DNA from: an uncultured Caryophanales bacterium
GTDB lineage: Bacteria > Bacillota_I > Bacilli_A > Acholeplasmatales > Anaeroplasmataceae
Direction: 5' to 3'
Length of the DNA stretch: 35,453 bases
Assembly (NCBI GenBank): GCA_946407635.1
Contig: CAMJOZ010000008.1
Coordinates: 1 to 35,453 of the forward strand
Below, piece after piece: positions 23,377 through 32,691 of this stretch (positions within the stretch are counted from its first letter, which is position 1; each line of letters opens with the position of its first letter). The translations under genes were made by a program, and so were the position numbers. The notes below the pieces were generated by a model that was given only the letters and a program-made list of their open reading frames with translations, had not been told where the DNA came from and made no database searches.

Positions 23377-24230
23377 TATAACACCTCCTTCAGATATTCA
23401 AGTAAAGAATCTAAATCATAATGATCATAATCAATATTTAGATTTAATTTTTCATTTAAATAATCTATTAAATTAATTACATCAGGCTTAGTTAAATGGT
23501 TATTCTCATATATTCCACTTTTAAATAGATTATATTTATCACCATCATAAGTTAATTCACTGCCATTTAAAACAATTACTCTTGTTGCGTATTTATATAC
23601 TAAATTCATATCATGAGTAATCATAACAAATGTTTTATTTGATTCCTTATGAATATTATAAAATATTTCCATTATTTCTTCTTGACCCTTAGGATCTAAT
23701 CCTCTTGTGGGCTCATCAAGTAAAATAATATCAGGATTATATGATAATATACCAGCTATTGCCACCTTACGCATTTGACCACCACTTAAATTAAATGGTG
23801 ATTTATTTTGTAAATTTGTTATATGTAATAGCTTTAAAGTTTCTAAAGCACTCTTCTTAGCTTCATCTTGTTTCATACCAAAATTAAGTGGTGCGAACAT
23901 TACATCCTTTAAAACAGTTTCTTCAAATAATTGATATTCAGGGAACTGAAATACAAATCCAACTCTTTTTCTTACATTTTTTAATTTTGGATTCTTATTC
24001 TTTTTAGGAGTAATCTTATTACCGAATATATCTACAACACCACTAGTTGGTATTTTTAAAGCATTCATATGTTGTATTAATGTTGATTTACCAGAACCAG
24101 TTTTTCCTACTATTGCCACAAATTCACCTTGCTCACTAATATTTAAATTAATGTCCTTTAAGGCAATATCGAATACTTTTCTTTTAAGAGTAGGATACTT
24201 ATGCTCTACATTTTGAAATGATATTCCCAT
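23376..24230 (-). CDS. ecfA2: ECF transporter ATPase EcfA2
   Basis: An ABC ATPase of the energy-coupling module. The 284-residue protein has Walker A GKTGSGKST near 42-50, the Q-loop FVFQFPEYQLFEETV, signature NLSGGQMRKVAIAG, Walker B IILLDEPTRGLDP and the switch His in ITHD. The start lies 25 nt inside the end of ecfA1. PEYQLFE identifies it as the A2 type rather than A1. Confidence 0.95.
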   Translation of the reverse strand: MGISFQNVEHKYPTLKRKVFDIALKDINLNISEQGEFVAIVGKTGSGKSTLIQHMNALKIPTSGVVDIFGNKITPKKNKNPKLKNVRKRVGFVFQFPEYQLFEETVLKDVMFAPLNFGMKQDEAKKSALETLKLLHITNLQNKSPFNLSGGQMRKVAIAGILSYNPDIILLDEPTRGLDPKGQEEIMEIFYNIHKESNKTFVMITHDMNLVYKYATRVIVLNGSELTYDGDKYNLFKSGIYENNHLTKPDVINLIDYLNEKLNLNIDYDHYDLDSLLEYLKEVL

Positions 24231-25015
24231 AACGCATCCATTAACTCCTTATTATTATTTAATTTTTCATCTTTTGATGCAAGATAATAAGCCTTTTGGC
24301 TAAATGGCATATCTAAATTAGAGCTTAATAATAATTCTCTTTCTTTAAATATATCCATTGGCTTCCCTTCAGTTATTACATTGCCATCTTTCATAACTAT
24401 AATTCTATCTGATTCTTTAGCAAGGTTTAAATCATGTGTTATAGTTATTACTGTTTTATGATATTTAGTATGTAATTCTTTAATTAATTTTGATATTTCA
24501 ACAACGCCTTCTGGATCTAGCATTGATGTTGCCTCATCTAAAATAACAACATCAACATCAAGTGCTAATATCCCAGCTATCGCAACTCTTTGTTTCTGAC
24601 CACCAGAAAGTGATTCAGGCTCACGCTCTAAATAATCATTCATATCAACCTTTTTAGTGTATTCATCAATTAATCTAATCATTTCTTGACGTTCTACATT
24701 ATGGTTTTCAAGTCCAAAGGCTATATCATATTTAACATTATATCCAACGAATTGGTTATCAGGATTTTGAAATACTATACCAATTCTTGATCTTACTTCA
24801 TTTACTGTTTTTTCATCTAATTTTTTATCATCAAAATATACTTCTCCACTATTAGGAGTAATTAAACCAATTAGTAGCTTCGCAATTGTTGATTTACCAG
24901 AACCATTGTGTCCAATAATAGATACCCATTCGTCCTTATCAACATGAAATGATACATTCTTTAAAGCTACATCATGTTCATTATATTTAAATGATACATC
25001 TTTAACATCAATCAT
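24206..25015 (-). CDS. ecfA1: ECF transporter ATPase EcfA1
   Basis: The partner ABC ATPase of EcfA2. It has Walker A GHNGSGKST, Q-loop VFQNPDNQFVG (typical of A1), signature SLSGGQKQRVAIAG, Walker B VVILDEATSMLDP and ITHD. I start at 25015 (MIDVKDVSFKY), where ATG follows AAAGGAGG by 8 nt, giving 269 residues. The frame stays open upstream to 25096, but those 27 residues are hydrophobic junk lying over the promoter. First gene of the ecf-truA-NifX-like operon. Confidence 0.95.
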   Translation of the reverse strand: MIDVKDVSFKYNEHDVALKNVSFHVDKDEWVSIIGHNGSGKSTIAKLLIGLITPNSGEVYFDDKKLDEKTVNEVRSRIGIVFQNPDNQFVGYNVKYDIAFGLENHNVERQEMIRLIDEYTKKVDMNDYLEREPESLSGGQKQRVAIAGILALDVDVVILDEATSMLDPEGVVEISKLIKELHTKYHKTVITITHDLNLAKESDRIIVMKDGNVITEGKPMDIFKERELLLSSNLDMPFSQKAYYLASKDEKLNNNKELMDALWEYHFKM

Positions 25016-25049
25016 GATGGTTACCTCCTTTAGTGGTAGATACCGCTTA

Positions 25050-25058
25050 ATTATATCA
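25050..25058 (-). promoter_or_regulatory. Extended -10 promoter of the ecf operon
   Basis: The minus strand reads TGATATAAT (hexamer 25050-25055) with a poor -35 (TTTGTG at 17 nt). It is the same type as the cdsA promoter. Confidence 0.6.
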
Positions 25059-25109
25059 TTAAAATTTAAAAACACAAAGAATAAAGAAAAAAGCATAACT
25101 TACGTTACA

Positions 25110-25670
25110 CTATTTCTTCTTCCTGATAGAATATCCAAATGTTCCTAATACTTCACCTAAACTAAAATATTCCCCATGTGAATATGTGATTAATTTAGCT
25201 TTCTTTAAATCAAATTTATTATTTTCATCTAAATATTTAGTATCTATTGTTGTTCCTAAAACATCAGCGATAAACATATCATGACTACCAAGCTCTAATA
25301 TTTTATTAACTCTACATTCTATATTTACAGGTGATTCTAAAATGCTAGGAGCTTTTACATATTTAGATTCTAATTTAGTTAATTTTAATTCATTAAATTT
25401 ATCATGATCCTTACCACTTTTAACACCTGCATAATCACATGCCTTAACTAAATCTTCATTAACTAAATTTATAACAAATTCTTTATTTTGTTTTAAAATA
25501 TCATAACTAAATCTTTCTTTTCTAACTGAAATATATACCATTGGTGGATTAGTATTACAATTACCACACCACGCAACTGTAAATACATTACTATTTGTCA
25601 TATCTCCACAGGTAACCATCACTGCTGGAAGTGGATATAGCATATTTCCACCCTTCCAATAATCTTTCAT
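25110..25670 (-). CDS. Flavin reductase / flavoredoxin-like FMN protein
   Basis: A 186-residue member of the flavin-reductase-like, FMN-binding split-barrel family. Seen: YPLPAVMVTCGD at the N-terminus, NVFTVAWCGNCNTNPPMVYISVRKERFSYD (FMN contact region), EFVINLVNEDLVKACDYAGVKSGKDHDKF, and SPVNIECRV. Flavoredoxins move electrons in anaerobes, but the partner is unknown. I start at 25670, where ATG follows GAGGTG by 6 nt; the frame is open to 25703. It is divergent from a TetR regulator, which is the probable controller. Confidence 0.9.
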   Translation of the reverse strand: MKDYWKGGNMLYPLPAVMVTCGDMTNSNVFTVAWCGNCNTNPPMVYISVRKERFSYDILKQNKEFVINLVNEDLVKACDYAGVKSGKDHDKFNELKLTKLESKYVKAPSILESPVNIECRVNKILELGSHDMFIADVLGTTIDTKYLDENNKFDLKKAKLITYSHGEYFSLGEVLGTFGYSIRKKK

Positions 25671-25689
25671 ATACAACACCTCAATTTTA

Positions 25690-25718
25690 TTGTATTTTAA
25701 CAAATTTAATGATAGAAT
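25690..25718 (+). promoter_or_regulatory. Promoter of the TetR-type regulator
   Basis: TTGTAT (25690-25695), 17-nt spacer, TAGAAT (25713-25718). It lies in the 67-nt gap shared with the divergent flavoredoxin gene, so one operator could control both. No convincing palindrome was found. Confidence 0.55.
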
Positions 25719-25737
25719 TCAATCAAGGGTGATTCGT

Positions 25738-26247
25738 ATGTCCAAAGATAATAATTTCACAAAAGTCTGTATAAAAGAAGCTTTTATAAAGCTTATAAGT
25801 GAAAACGAATATAAAAAAATATCTATAACAAATATTACAGATAAAGCAGGTATTAATAGAACTTCTTTTTATAAATTTTATGAAACAAAGGATGCTTTAC
25901 TTGAAGATATAAAAAATAGATTATTTGAAACAACACATTATTTTGTTGAAAAATTCGATAATGTAAAAAATAGAAAAGAATATATTAACGAATTAGTTAA
26001 TACTATTTATAAATATAAAACATATATAGTAGCCCTTAGAAATGCTAAATTATTAAATAATAATGAATTATATAATACTAAAGTAACAAATTTATTATAT
26101 AAAAAAGATAATAGTTTAGAATCCTATAAAAGAATTAGCGATATTGGAGCTATAACAGGAATAATTATTAAATGGATGGAAAATGATTTTAATTTAGAAC
26201 CATCAATAATAATAGAAATTATTTCAAAAAATGTGTATAACGATTAA
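25738..26247 (+). CDS. TetR/AcrR-family transcriptional regulator
   Basis: A 169-residue repressor. Residues about 5-55 form the TetR DNA-binding domain (CIKEAFIKLISENEYKKISITNITDKAGINRTSFYKFYETKDALLEDI). The C-terminal ligand domain is short and divergent, similar in size to regulators of dihydroxyacetone or redox genes. I start at 25738 (MSKDNNFTK) behind AGGGTG; the frame is open back to 25690, but that part overlaps the promoter. The ligand is unknown; the divergent flavoredoxin is the probable target. Confidence 0.88.
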   Translation: MSKDNNFTKVCIKEAFIKLISENEYKKISITNITDKAGINRTSFYKFYETKDALLEDIKNRLFETTHYFVEKFDNVKNRKEYINELVNTIYKYKTYIVALRNAKLLNNNELYNTKVTNLLYKKDNSLESYKRISDIGAITGIIIKWMENDFNLEPSIIIEIISKNVYND

Positions 26248-26250
26248 AAA

Positions 26251-26275
26251 ATTCCAACGAATGAAATGTTGGAAT
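26251..26275. terminator. Bidirectional terminator between the TetR gene and rpe
   Basis: A perfect 8-bp stem ATTCCAAC/GTTGGAAT with a 9-nt loop, followed by seven or more Ts on the plus strand and by Ts on the minus strand. It serves two convergent genes. Confidence 0.88.
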
Positions 26276-26284
26276 CTTTTTTTA

Positions 26285-26923
26285 TTATAAATTCTTTAGT
26301 TTTAAAGCATTTTCTTTAGGTGTATCACTATTTAATATATATGATCCACTAACAGCTAAATCAACATAATCTTTAATATATACCGCAGTTGTATCTTTAA
26401 TACCACCATCAATATTTATTAAATAATTATAATTATACTTCTTCTTTAATTCAGATAATTCTTTTACTTTATCTATCGCAATAGGCATAAATTTTTGACC
26501 ACCAAAGCCTGGTTCCACACTCATAACTAAAACCATATCTAAACAAGGTAATAAATCCTTTATTTCATCAACTTTAGTATTAGGCTTAATAGAAATACCA
26601 GCCTTAACATTAAATGAATGAATTAAATCTATAGTTTCTTTAGCATCACAATCAGCTTCAATATGGAATGTGATATAATCACTTCCAGCTTCAACGAACT
26701 CTTTAATATATTTATTAGGATGAACCATCATTAAATGTGTATCAAATGGTTTATCTGTTATTTTTCTTAAAGACTTAATGAAACTATATCCAAATGAAAT
26801 ATTAGGAACAAATTCACCATCCATAACATCTAAATGAATATAATCTACTGAATCTATAACATTTTCTAGTGATTTTCTAACATCAGAATAATCAACTGTT
26901 AAAATTGATAACGCAACATCCAT
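26285..26923 (-). CDS. rpe: Ribulose-phosphate 3-epimerase
   Basis: Interconverts ribulose 5-phosphate and xylulose 5-phosphate in the pentose phosphate pathway. A 212-residue TIM barrel with LSILTVDYSD, DYIHLDVMDGEFVPNISFG, DTHLMMVHP, VLVMSVEPGFGGQKFMP and NIDGGI. Normal length. One-base overlap (TAATG) with rsgA upstream, in the conserved rsgA-rpe order. It would also process xylulose 5-phosphate from the xylose released by the GH43 enzyme. Confidence 0.97.
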   Translation of the reverse strand: MDVALSILTVDYSDVRKSLENVIDSVDYIHLDVMDGEFVPNISFGYSFIKSLRKITDKPFDTHLMMVHPNKYIKEFVEAGSDYITFHIEADCDAKETIDLIHSFNVKAGISIKPNTKVDEIKDLLPCLDMVLVMSVEPGFGGQKFMPIAIDKVKELSELKKKYNYNYLINIDGGIKDTTAVYIKDYVDLAVSGSYILNSDTPKENALKLKNL

Positions 26924-27831
26924 TATTTATCCAACTCCTTATAAAGCTTTAAATAACTATTATATCTAGATTCTAATATCTCTTTGTTATTTACAGCTTC
27001 TATTATACCACAGCCTAAACTATTAGGTTTGTGGTTACAATTTTTAAATTTACATTTATATTTTTTAAAATCAACAAACAAATCATTCATATCTTCAAGC
27101 TTAAAACCAATTGCCTCAAGTTTTGAGAATCCTGGAGTATCACCTATAAAGCCACCCATATAAGAATATAAGCTTATTTCTCTAGTAGTGTGTTTACCTC
27201 TTCCTAAAGCTTCAGATATTTCTTGAGTTTTTAAATTGAAATCAGGTATCAAAGCATTAATTAGTGATGATTTACCCGCACCTGTTTGACCAGATAAAAT
27301 ACTAACTTTATCTTTTAATATTTCTTCTAATAGCTTAATACCATCACCTTTTAAGCTATTAACATAATATGTATCAATATTAAGATTATCTTTATAATAA
27401 TTTAATTTATTTTTTAATTCATTAAATTCTTCATCATTTAATAAATCTTTTTTTGTTATTATAATAACAGGCTTAATATTATTTTTAGTAACATTTAGAA
27501 TAAATAAATCTAATAAATAAAATGAAAAATCAGGTTCTTTTGAAGCAAATATTAATAATATTTGATCAACATTAGCGATATCAGGTCGTATTAAAGAATT
27601 CTTTCTAGGTAAATAAGAATCAATCATATCATTTTCGATTAATACAATATCTCCTACTTTAGGTGAATCTTTAACATTATCTAATACTTTTTTATTTGAC
27701 TTGTTATTTAAACTATTAACAAGCATTTTTTTACTTCTTAGCTTACCGCGAGCCTTTATAGATATTACACCATCTTTAGTTAATACCTTATAAACTCCAC
27801 CATTTAAATTAATTATTCTTCCTTCTATCAT
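26923..27831 (-). CDS. rsgA: Small ribosomal subunit biogenesis GTPase RsgA
   Basis: A circularly permuted GTPase that matures the 30S subunit. The 302-residue protein has an N-terminal OB fold (about 1-75), then G4 (VIITKKDLL), G1 (GQTGAGKSS), the G2-region LGRGKHTTRE, G3 (DTPGF), and a C-terminal zinc motif KCKFKNCNHKPNSLGC. Its ATG overlaps the rlmN TGA stop (ATGA). Confidence 0.97.
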   Translation of the reverse strand: MIEGRIINLNGGVYKVLTKDGVISIKARGKLRSKKMLVNSLNNKSNKKVLDNVKDSPKVGDIVLIENDMIDSYLPRKNSLIRPDIANVDQILLIFASKEPDFSFYLLDLFILNVTKNNIKPVIIITKKDLLNDEEFNELKNKLNYYKDNLNIDTYYVNSLKGDGIKLLEEILKDKVSILSGQTGAGKSSLINALIPDFNLKTQEISEALGRGKHTTREISLYSYMGGFIGDTPGFSKLEAIGFKLEDMNDLFVDFKKYKCKFKNCNHKPNSLGCGIIEAVNNKEILESRYNSYLKLYKELDK

Positions 27832-28862
27832 AATTCTTCTTTTTTCATTTGTTTACTTCTTAATTGACCACAGGCGGCATCAATATCTCCACCCTGTTCA
27901 CGTCTTAATTGAACATTTATTCTTCTTTTCTTTAATAAATCAAAGAATGCCATCATGTCATCCTTAGTAGATCTCTTGAATGGTTTTTCAATAACTTCAT
28001 TATATGGTATTAAATTAACATAAATATTTAACCCATGTAATAAATCACATAATTCATTTGCACAAGCTAATGTATCATTAATACTATGTAATAATATATA
28101 TTCTATTGTTACTCTTCTATTTGTTTTAGAAATATAATATTTAATCGCTTCAACAATCTTATCAATAGAATAAGTTTTATTGATTTTCATTATTTGACTT
28201 CTAATTTCGTTATTAGGGGCATGTAGACTTATTGCTAGATTTACTTGAATATCAAAATCACTGAATTCATAAATCTTTGGAACAATACCACATGTAGAAA
28301 CTGTAATATGTCTAGAGCCTATTTGTAATCCTAATGGATGATTTACTATTCTTATAAATCTTAAAACATTATCATAATTATCAAATGGTTCTCCAATACC
28401 CATAACAACAATATGAGAAATCTTAATTCCAGATAATTTTTCAGCCATTAGAATTTGTAAAACAATTTCAGATGTTTCAAGGCTTCTTAGCTTCTTTTTC
28501 ATGCCTGATGCACAAAATTCACATCCCATGTTACAACCAACCTGAGTTGTTACACAAACACTATAACCATATTCATTATTCATTAGAACAGTTTCTATTA
28601 AATTACCATCATTTAATCTAAACAAAAACTTTTGTGTACCATCAGAGGCTTTTTGTTTTGTAACACACTCAAGATCATCTATAATAAAATCATTTTTTAA
28701 TTTTTCGATGAAATCTTTTTTAATGTTAGTCATTTCATCAAAAGATGAAATTTTATGTCTATAAAGCCACTCAATTAATTGTTTAGCTCTAAATGGTTTT
28801 TCATTATTAGCTATAAGATAATCTTTAAAATCATCTTCGCTATAATTATATACACTAACCAT
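27828..28862 (-). CDS. rlmN: Dual-specificity rRNA/tRNA adenine-C2 methyltransferase RlmN
   Basis: A radical-SAM enzyme that methylates A2503 of 23S rRNA and A37 of some tRNAs. The cluster motif is C-x3-C-x2-C in GCNMGCEFCASG, followed by GEPFDNYDNV and the late catalytic Cys in DAACGQL. I start at 28862 (MVSVYNYSE), where ATG follows AGGAGG by 7 nt; the GTG at 28880 has no SD. Length is 344 residues. It is the only gene in the window that ends in TGA, and that TGA is followed directly by an in-frame TAG. Confidence 0.96.
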   Translation of the reverse strand: MVSVYNYSEDDFKDYLIANNEKPFRAKQLIEWLYRHKISSFDEMTNIKKDFIEKLKNDFIIDDLECVTKQKASDGTQKFLFRLNDGNLIETVLMNNEYGYSVCVTTQVGCNMGCEFCASGMKKKLRSLETSEIVLQILMAEKLSGIKISHIVVMGIGEPFDNYDNVLRFIRIVNHPLGLQIGSRHITVSTCGIVPKIYEFSDFDIQVNLAISLHAPNNEIRSQIMKINKTYSIDKIVEAIKYYISKTNRRVTIEYILLHSINDTLACANELCDLLHGLNIYVNLIPYNEVIEKPFKRSTKDDMMAFFDLLKKRRINVQLRREQGGDIDAACGQLRSKQMKKEEL

Positions 28863-28885
28863 ATTGAAGCCTCCTAACACATAGC

Positions 28886-28891
28886 ATTATA
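28886..28891 (-). promoter_or_regulatory. Probable -10 box of the rlmN-rsgA-rpe operon
   Basis: TATAAT on the minus strand 23 nt before the rlmN ATG. The -35 at 17 nt (TTTAAT) is weak and abuts the pheT terminator. Confidence 0.5.
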
Positions 28892-28912
28892 CATTATATT
28901 TATCAAAAATTA

Positions 28913-28935
28913 AATAGGGTGATAAACACCCTATT
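28913..28935 (-). terminator. Terminator of pheST
   Basis: A perfect 9-bp stem AATAGGGTG/CACCCTATT with a 5-nt loop, then TTAATTTTT on the minus strand, 6 nt after the pheT stop. Confidence 0.82.
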
Positions 28936-28941
28936 CAATAA

Positions 28942-31317
28942 TTATCTTAATCTTGCATTATAAAGTTTTGACAATCTATCTAAGATCTTTTCAACTGCTT
29001 TATCTACTTCTTGAGTCTCTAATGTCTTAGTTGAATCCTCAAATACAATTCTAAACGCCAAAGACTTTTCATCTTCATTAACATTTTCACCTGTATATAA
29101 ATCAAATAAAGAAATATTAGTAATCATTCTCTTACCAGTTTCTTTAATTGTATTTAAAATGTTAGATGCTAAAACATCCTTCTTAACAACAATCGCTAAA
29201 TCTCTTTCGATTGAAGGGAATTTATTAATTGGATGATATTTAATAACATTTTCTTCATTAATTAATGATTTTAAATCAATTTCTAAAGCTACTGTTCCTT
29301 CTAATGATTTTTCTTTAGCATATCTTGGATGTAATTCTCCAATAAAACCAATTACTTCATCATTATGCATAATCTTAGCTGTTCTACCAGGATGGAATGT
29401 CTTAATACCATCATAAGGTAAATATGAAACCTTATATGATAATTTTTCAAATAAAGAATCAACCAATCCCTTTAATAAATAGAAATTAGCAGGAGTCTTT
29501 TTACCATTCCATAAATGAGATTGATATAAACCATTTAAAGCAATTGCTAAATGAAGGTTTTCTTCTTTAGTATCATATACCTTACCAATTTCAAATAATG
29601 CTAAATTATCATTATGTCTAGCTAAATTATAAGATACAGCATCTAATACACCATTTAATAAAGATTGTCTCATTACACTTCTATCTTCAGTTAAAGGCAT
29701 TAATACCTTGATTGAATCTTTAACATTTTCAACATATAATCCTAAATCAGCTTCACTTATTAATGAATAAGATACAACTTCATTTAAACCCATAAATGCT
29801 AAAATTTGTCTAACAAGTCTTGTTCTCTTTTGAGAATATGTTAAATAACCCTTATCTCTTGTTTTAGCAATAGTTGTAGGAATATTTTCATATCCATATA
29901 ATCTAGCAACATCTTCAATAATATCTTGAGGTGATTCTTCTAAATCCATTCTTCTTGAAGGAATAGTGATAATATATTTATCATTTTCTTTCTTAAAATC
30001 ATAGCTTAATCTCTTGAATATATCTGAAACAAATTCATCACTTAAATCAGTTCCTAAAACATTATTAATTTTCGCAGTTGTTATTTCAACTGTTTTAGTC
30101 TTGTTTTCAACCTTAACTGCCTTTGAAACTCCCTTATAAACTTTCGCATCAGCATATAAAGTCATTAAATATGCAGCATAGTCTAATGCTCTTTCAACTC
30201 TATCATAGTCAACCTTACGTTCAAAACGAGTTGAAGATTCACTCTTTAATCCTAATCTTGAAGATGTTTTTCTAATTGAAAGTGGATCAAAATAAGCACC
30301 TTCTAATACAATATTTTTAGTATCATTTTCTACTTCTGATACTAAACCACCCATTACACCACCTAAACAATGAGGAGTCTTACCATCAGTAATAACAATA
30401 TCAGTTTCCTCTAATTGTCTTTCAATATTATCAAGTGTAACCATCTTTTCACCCTTATTAGCTAATCTAACAACGATATTATTACCTAGCTTATCAGCGT
30501 CAAAAGCGTGAAGTGGTTGTCCTAATTCAATTAAAACATAATTTGTTATATCAACAACATTATTGATAGGTCTAATACCTGAAGCAATTAATCTTGACTT
30601 CATGAACTCAGGTGATTCTTTAATTTTTACACCTTCAATATATCTTGCGTTATATTTATAACATTTATCAGTTAAAATACTAACCTTAACAGGATTTTCT
30701 TTATTAATTTCTTTTAAATCAAATTTTTTAGGCTCAACATATTGATTTAATGTCGCACCTAAATCATAAGCTATACCTTCAATAGATAATAAATCACTTC
30801 TATTAGATGTTAATTCTAAATCAATAACAGTATCATCTAATCCTAATACCTTTAATGGATTATCTCCGACATTTACCTTATAATCTTCAAATAGATAAAT
30901 ACCATTTTTATATCTCTCATCTACATATTTATCTTCAATACCTAATTCTTGTAATGAACATAACATACCATTTGATTCAACACCACGAATCTTAGATGGT
31001 TTAATCTTAAAACCACCAGGTAATATAGCACCAGGTAGCGCAACAATAACATATTTATCCTTATCAACATTAGGCGCACCACAAACAATTTGTGAAACTA
31101 CACCATTTGATATTTCAACCTGACAAACATGTAAATGATCAGAATCAGGATGTGGAATACAATCTAAAACATGACCGATTGTAAGATTAGTTGCTTCAAC
31201 AAGCTTCTTATATGATTCAATTTCATTAATATGGAAATTGATTTGTTTAAATAATTCTTCATCTGAATATTTAGATAAATCTAAATAATCACTTAACCAA
31301 TTCTTTGAAGCCTTCAT
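28942..31317 (-). CDS. pheT: Phenylalanyl-tRNA synthetase beta subunit
   Basis: A 791-residue subunit of the heterotetrameric PheRS. Domains in order: an N-terminal tRNA-binding OB fold (about 40-150, with VCQVEISNG and QIVCGAPNVDK), the B3/B4 editing domain (about 205-380, GIRPINNVVDITNYV, LGQPLHAFDADKL), B5 (about 400-470), the catalytic-like core, and a C-terminal anticodon-binding FDX-ACB domain (about 700-791, KFPSIERDLAIVV). One base separates it from the pheS stop. Expression is under the T-box upstream of pheS. Confidence 0.97.
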   Translation of the reverse strand: MKASKNWLSDYLDLSKYSDEELFKQINFHINEIESYKKLVEATNLTIGHVLDCIPHPDSDHLHVCQVEISNGVVSQIVCGAPNVDKDKYVIVALPGAILPGGFKIKPSKIRGVESNGMLCSLQELGIEDKYVDERYKNGIYLFEDYKVNVGDNPLKVLGLDDTVIDLELTSNRSDLLSIEGIAYDLGATLNQYVEPKKFDLKEINKENPVKVSILTDKCYKYNARYIEGVKIKESPEFMKSRLIASGIRPINNVVDITNYVLIELGQPLHAFDADKLGNNIVVRLANKGEKMVTLDNIERQLEETDIVITDGKTPHCLGGVMGGLVSEVENDTKNIVLEGAYFDPLSIRKTSSRLGLKSESSTRFERKVDYDRVERALDYAAYLMTLYADAKVYKGVSKAVKVENKTKTVEITTAKINNVLGTDLSDEFVSDIFKRLSYDFKKENDKYIITIPSRRMDLEESPQDIIEDVARLYGYENIPTTIAKTRDKGYLTYSQKRTRLVRQILAFMGLNEVVSYSLISEADLGLYVENVKDSIKVLMPLTEDRSVMRQSLLNGVLDAVSYNLARHNDNLALFEIGKVYDTKEENLHLAIALNGLYQSHLWNGKKTPANFYLLKGLVDSLFEKLSYKVSYLPYDGIKTFHPGRTAKIMHNDEVIGFIGELHPRYAKEKSLEGTVALEIDLKSLINEENVIKYHPINKFPSIERDLAIVVKKDVLASNILNTIKETGKRMITNISLFDLYTGENVNEDEKSLAFRIVFEDSTKTLETQEVDKAVEKILDRLSKLYNARLR

Positions 31318-31318
31318 C

Positions 31319-32362
31319 TTACTTCTCCTCCTTGAACTGATTTAAAAATCTAACATCATTTGTATAGAAATTTCTAATATCATCAATCTTATACTTAAGC
31401 ATTGTAATACGTTCAACACCTATACCAAATGCAAATCCTTGGATTTCTTTAGGATCATATCCTGACATTCTTAATACATTATCATTAACCATACCAGCAC
31501 CTAAAATTTCAATCCAACCTGTATTCTTACATGTAGGGCAACCCTTACCACCACAAATACCACAAGAAACATCAACTTCAACAGATGGTTCTGTGAATGG
31601 GAAGAATGAAGGACGAAGTCTAATTTGTCTATCCTTATCAAACATCTTTCTAACCATTTCAAGTAAAGCACCCTTTAAATCAGCTAAGGTGATATCCTTA
31701 CCTAAAACTAATCCTTCACATTGCATAAATTGATGTGAGTGAGTTGCATCATCTGAATCTCTTCTATAAACCTTACCTGGACAAATAATCTTAATAGGCT
31801 TACCTTTTTCTTCAAGCATTGTTCTAACTTGAACTGGAGAAGTTTGGCTTCTTAATAATAATTCAGGATTAATATAGAAAGTATCTTGCATATCTCTTGC
31901 AGGATGTCCCTTAGGTAAATTTAACTTTTCAAAACAGAACTCATCAGTTTCAATTTCAGGTCCTTCAGCGACTCTATATCCCATACCGATATATAAATCC
32001 TCAAGCTCCATAACTGTTTGATTTAGAGGATGGATTCCACCTACAGGCATACTTACACCTGGAAGTGTAACATCGATTGTTTCACTTTTTAATTTGCGTT
32101 CAACAATATTATCCTCAATTTCTTTTCTCTTCTTTTCAAATAATTCTTCTAATAAAACTTTAATCTTATTAGATTTCATACCTAATTCTTTTCTTTCATC
32201 ATTAGATAGATTTTTCATATTACTCATTACATTAGCTATTATTCCTTTTTTACCTAAATAATTAGCCTTCTTTTGTTGTAATAAGTTTAAATCATCATCC
32301 ATTTGATTTAACTCATTAGATGCTAGATCAATCGCACCTTCAAGCTCTTTTAATTCATCCAT
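31319..32362 (-). CDS. pheS: Phenylalanyl-tRNA synthetase alpha subunit
   Basis: The 347-residue catalytic subunit. It has an N-terminal coiled coil (about 1-85), then class II motifs: [56 protein letters not shown] and [15 protein letters not shown] Cys-rich knuckle ([12 protein letters not shown]) before [10 protein letters not shown] could bind zinc and is common in Firmicutes. It has no strong SD near the ATG beyond AGGTGA. Confidence 0.97.
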   Translation of the reverse strand: MDELKELEGAIDLASNELNQMDDDLNLLQQKKANYLGKKGIIANVMSNMKNLSNDERKELGMKSNKIKVLLEELFEKKRKEIEDNIVERKLKSETIDVTLPGVSMPVGGIHPLNQTVMELEDLYIGMGYRVAEGPEIETDEFCFEKLNLPKGHPARDMQDTFYINPELLLRSQTSPVQVRTMLEEKGKPIKIICPGKVYRRDSDDATHSHQFMQCEGLVLGKDITLADLKGALLEMVRKMFDKDRQIRLRPSFFPFTEPSVEVDVSCGICGGKGCPTCKNTGWIEILGAGMVNDNVLRMSGYDPKEIQGFAFGIGVERITMLKYKIDDIRNFYTNDVRFLNQFKEEK

Positions 32363-32405
32363 AATCTCACCTAGTATAACTTTTGTTATACAATCCTTTC
32401 TTTTT

Positions 32406-32635
32406 TTATAAATAAAAAAGTCCTTAGACTAAATCTAAGGACGAATTATTATACGCGGTACCACCCTAGTTCTATATATAAATATAGCACTCATTAATCC
32501 TTAACGCGGAAAACGGGCCTAAGCCATTCCTAGAGTGAATTCATAGAATATCAATTGAAATATCTCACCAAACTATTTCATCTCTTAAATGATATTTAAT
32601 CTACTACGTTTCTAATCATCATATTTTTATAAAAA
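32406..32635 (-). promoter_or_regulatory. T-box riboswitch controlling pheST (Phe)
   Basis: The minus strand carries the diagnostic T-box sequence GGGTGGTACCGCG (32454-32466), which pairs with the uncharged tRNA acceptor end as part of the antiterminator. The terminator follows: a 9-bp stem GTCCTTAGA/TCTAAGGAC (32420-32442) with a T run. A Stem I-like region lies upstream, containing GAATTCAC, where TTC (32537-32539) reads as a Phe specifier, in agreement with the downstream gene. Uncharged tRNA-Phe would relieve termination. Confidence 0.93.
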
Positions 32636-32643
32636 CCACTAAT

Positions 32644-32671
32644 ATTATACATTATATTAATATAATTTCAA
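32644..32671 (-). promoter_or_regulatory. Promoter of the pheST T-box transcript
   Basis: On the minus strand: -35 TTGAAA (32666-32671), 16-nt spacer, -10 TATAAT (32644-32649), just after the serS stop. Confidence 0.75.
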
Positions 32672-32691
32672 CTTCAAATATAAATATAATA

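Noticed and set aside
25016-25096. N-terminal extension of EcfA1 that looks like a signal peptide
   Set aside because: It covers the promoter and SD of the true start at 25015; the family has no signal peptide.
25081-25112. Hairpin after the flavoredoxin gene as a terminator
   Set aside because: The GTAACGTAAGTTA stretch is not self-complementary enough and has no T run following it.
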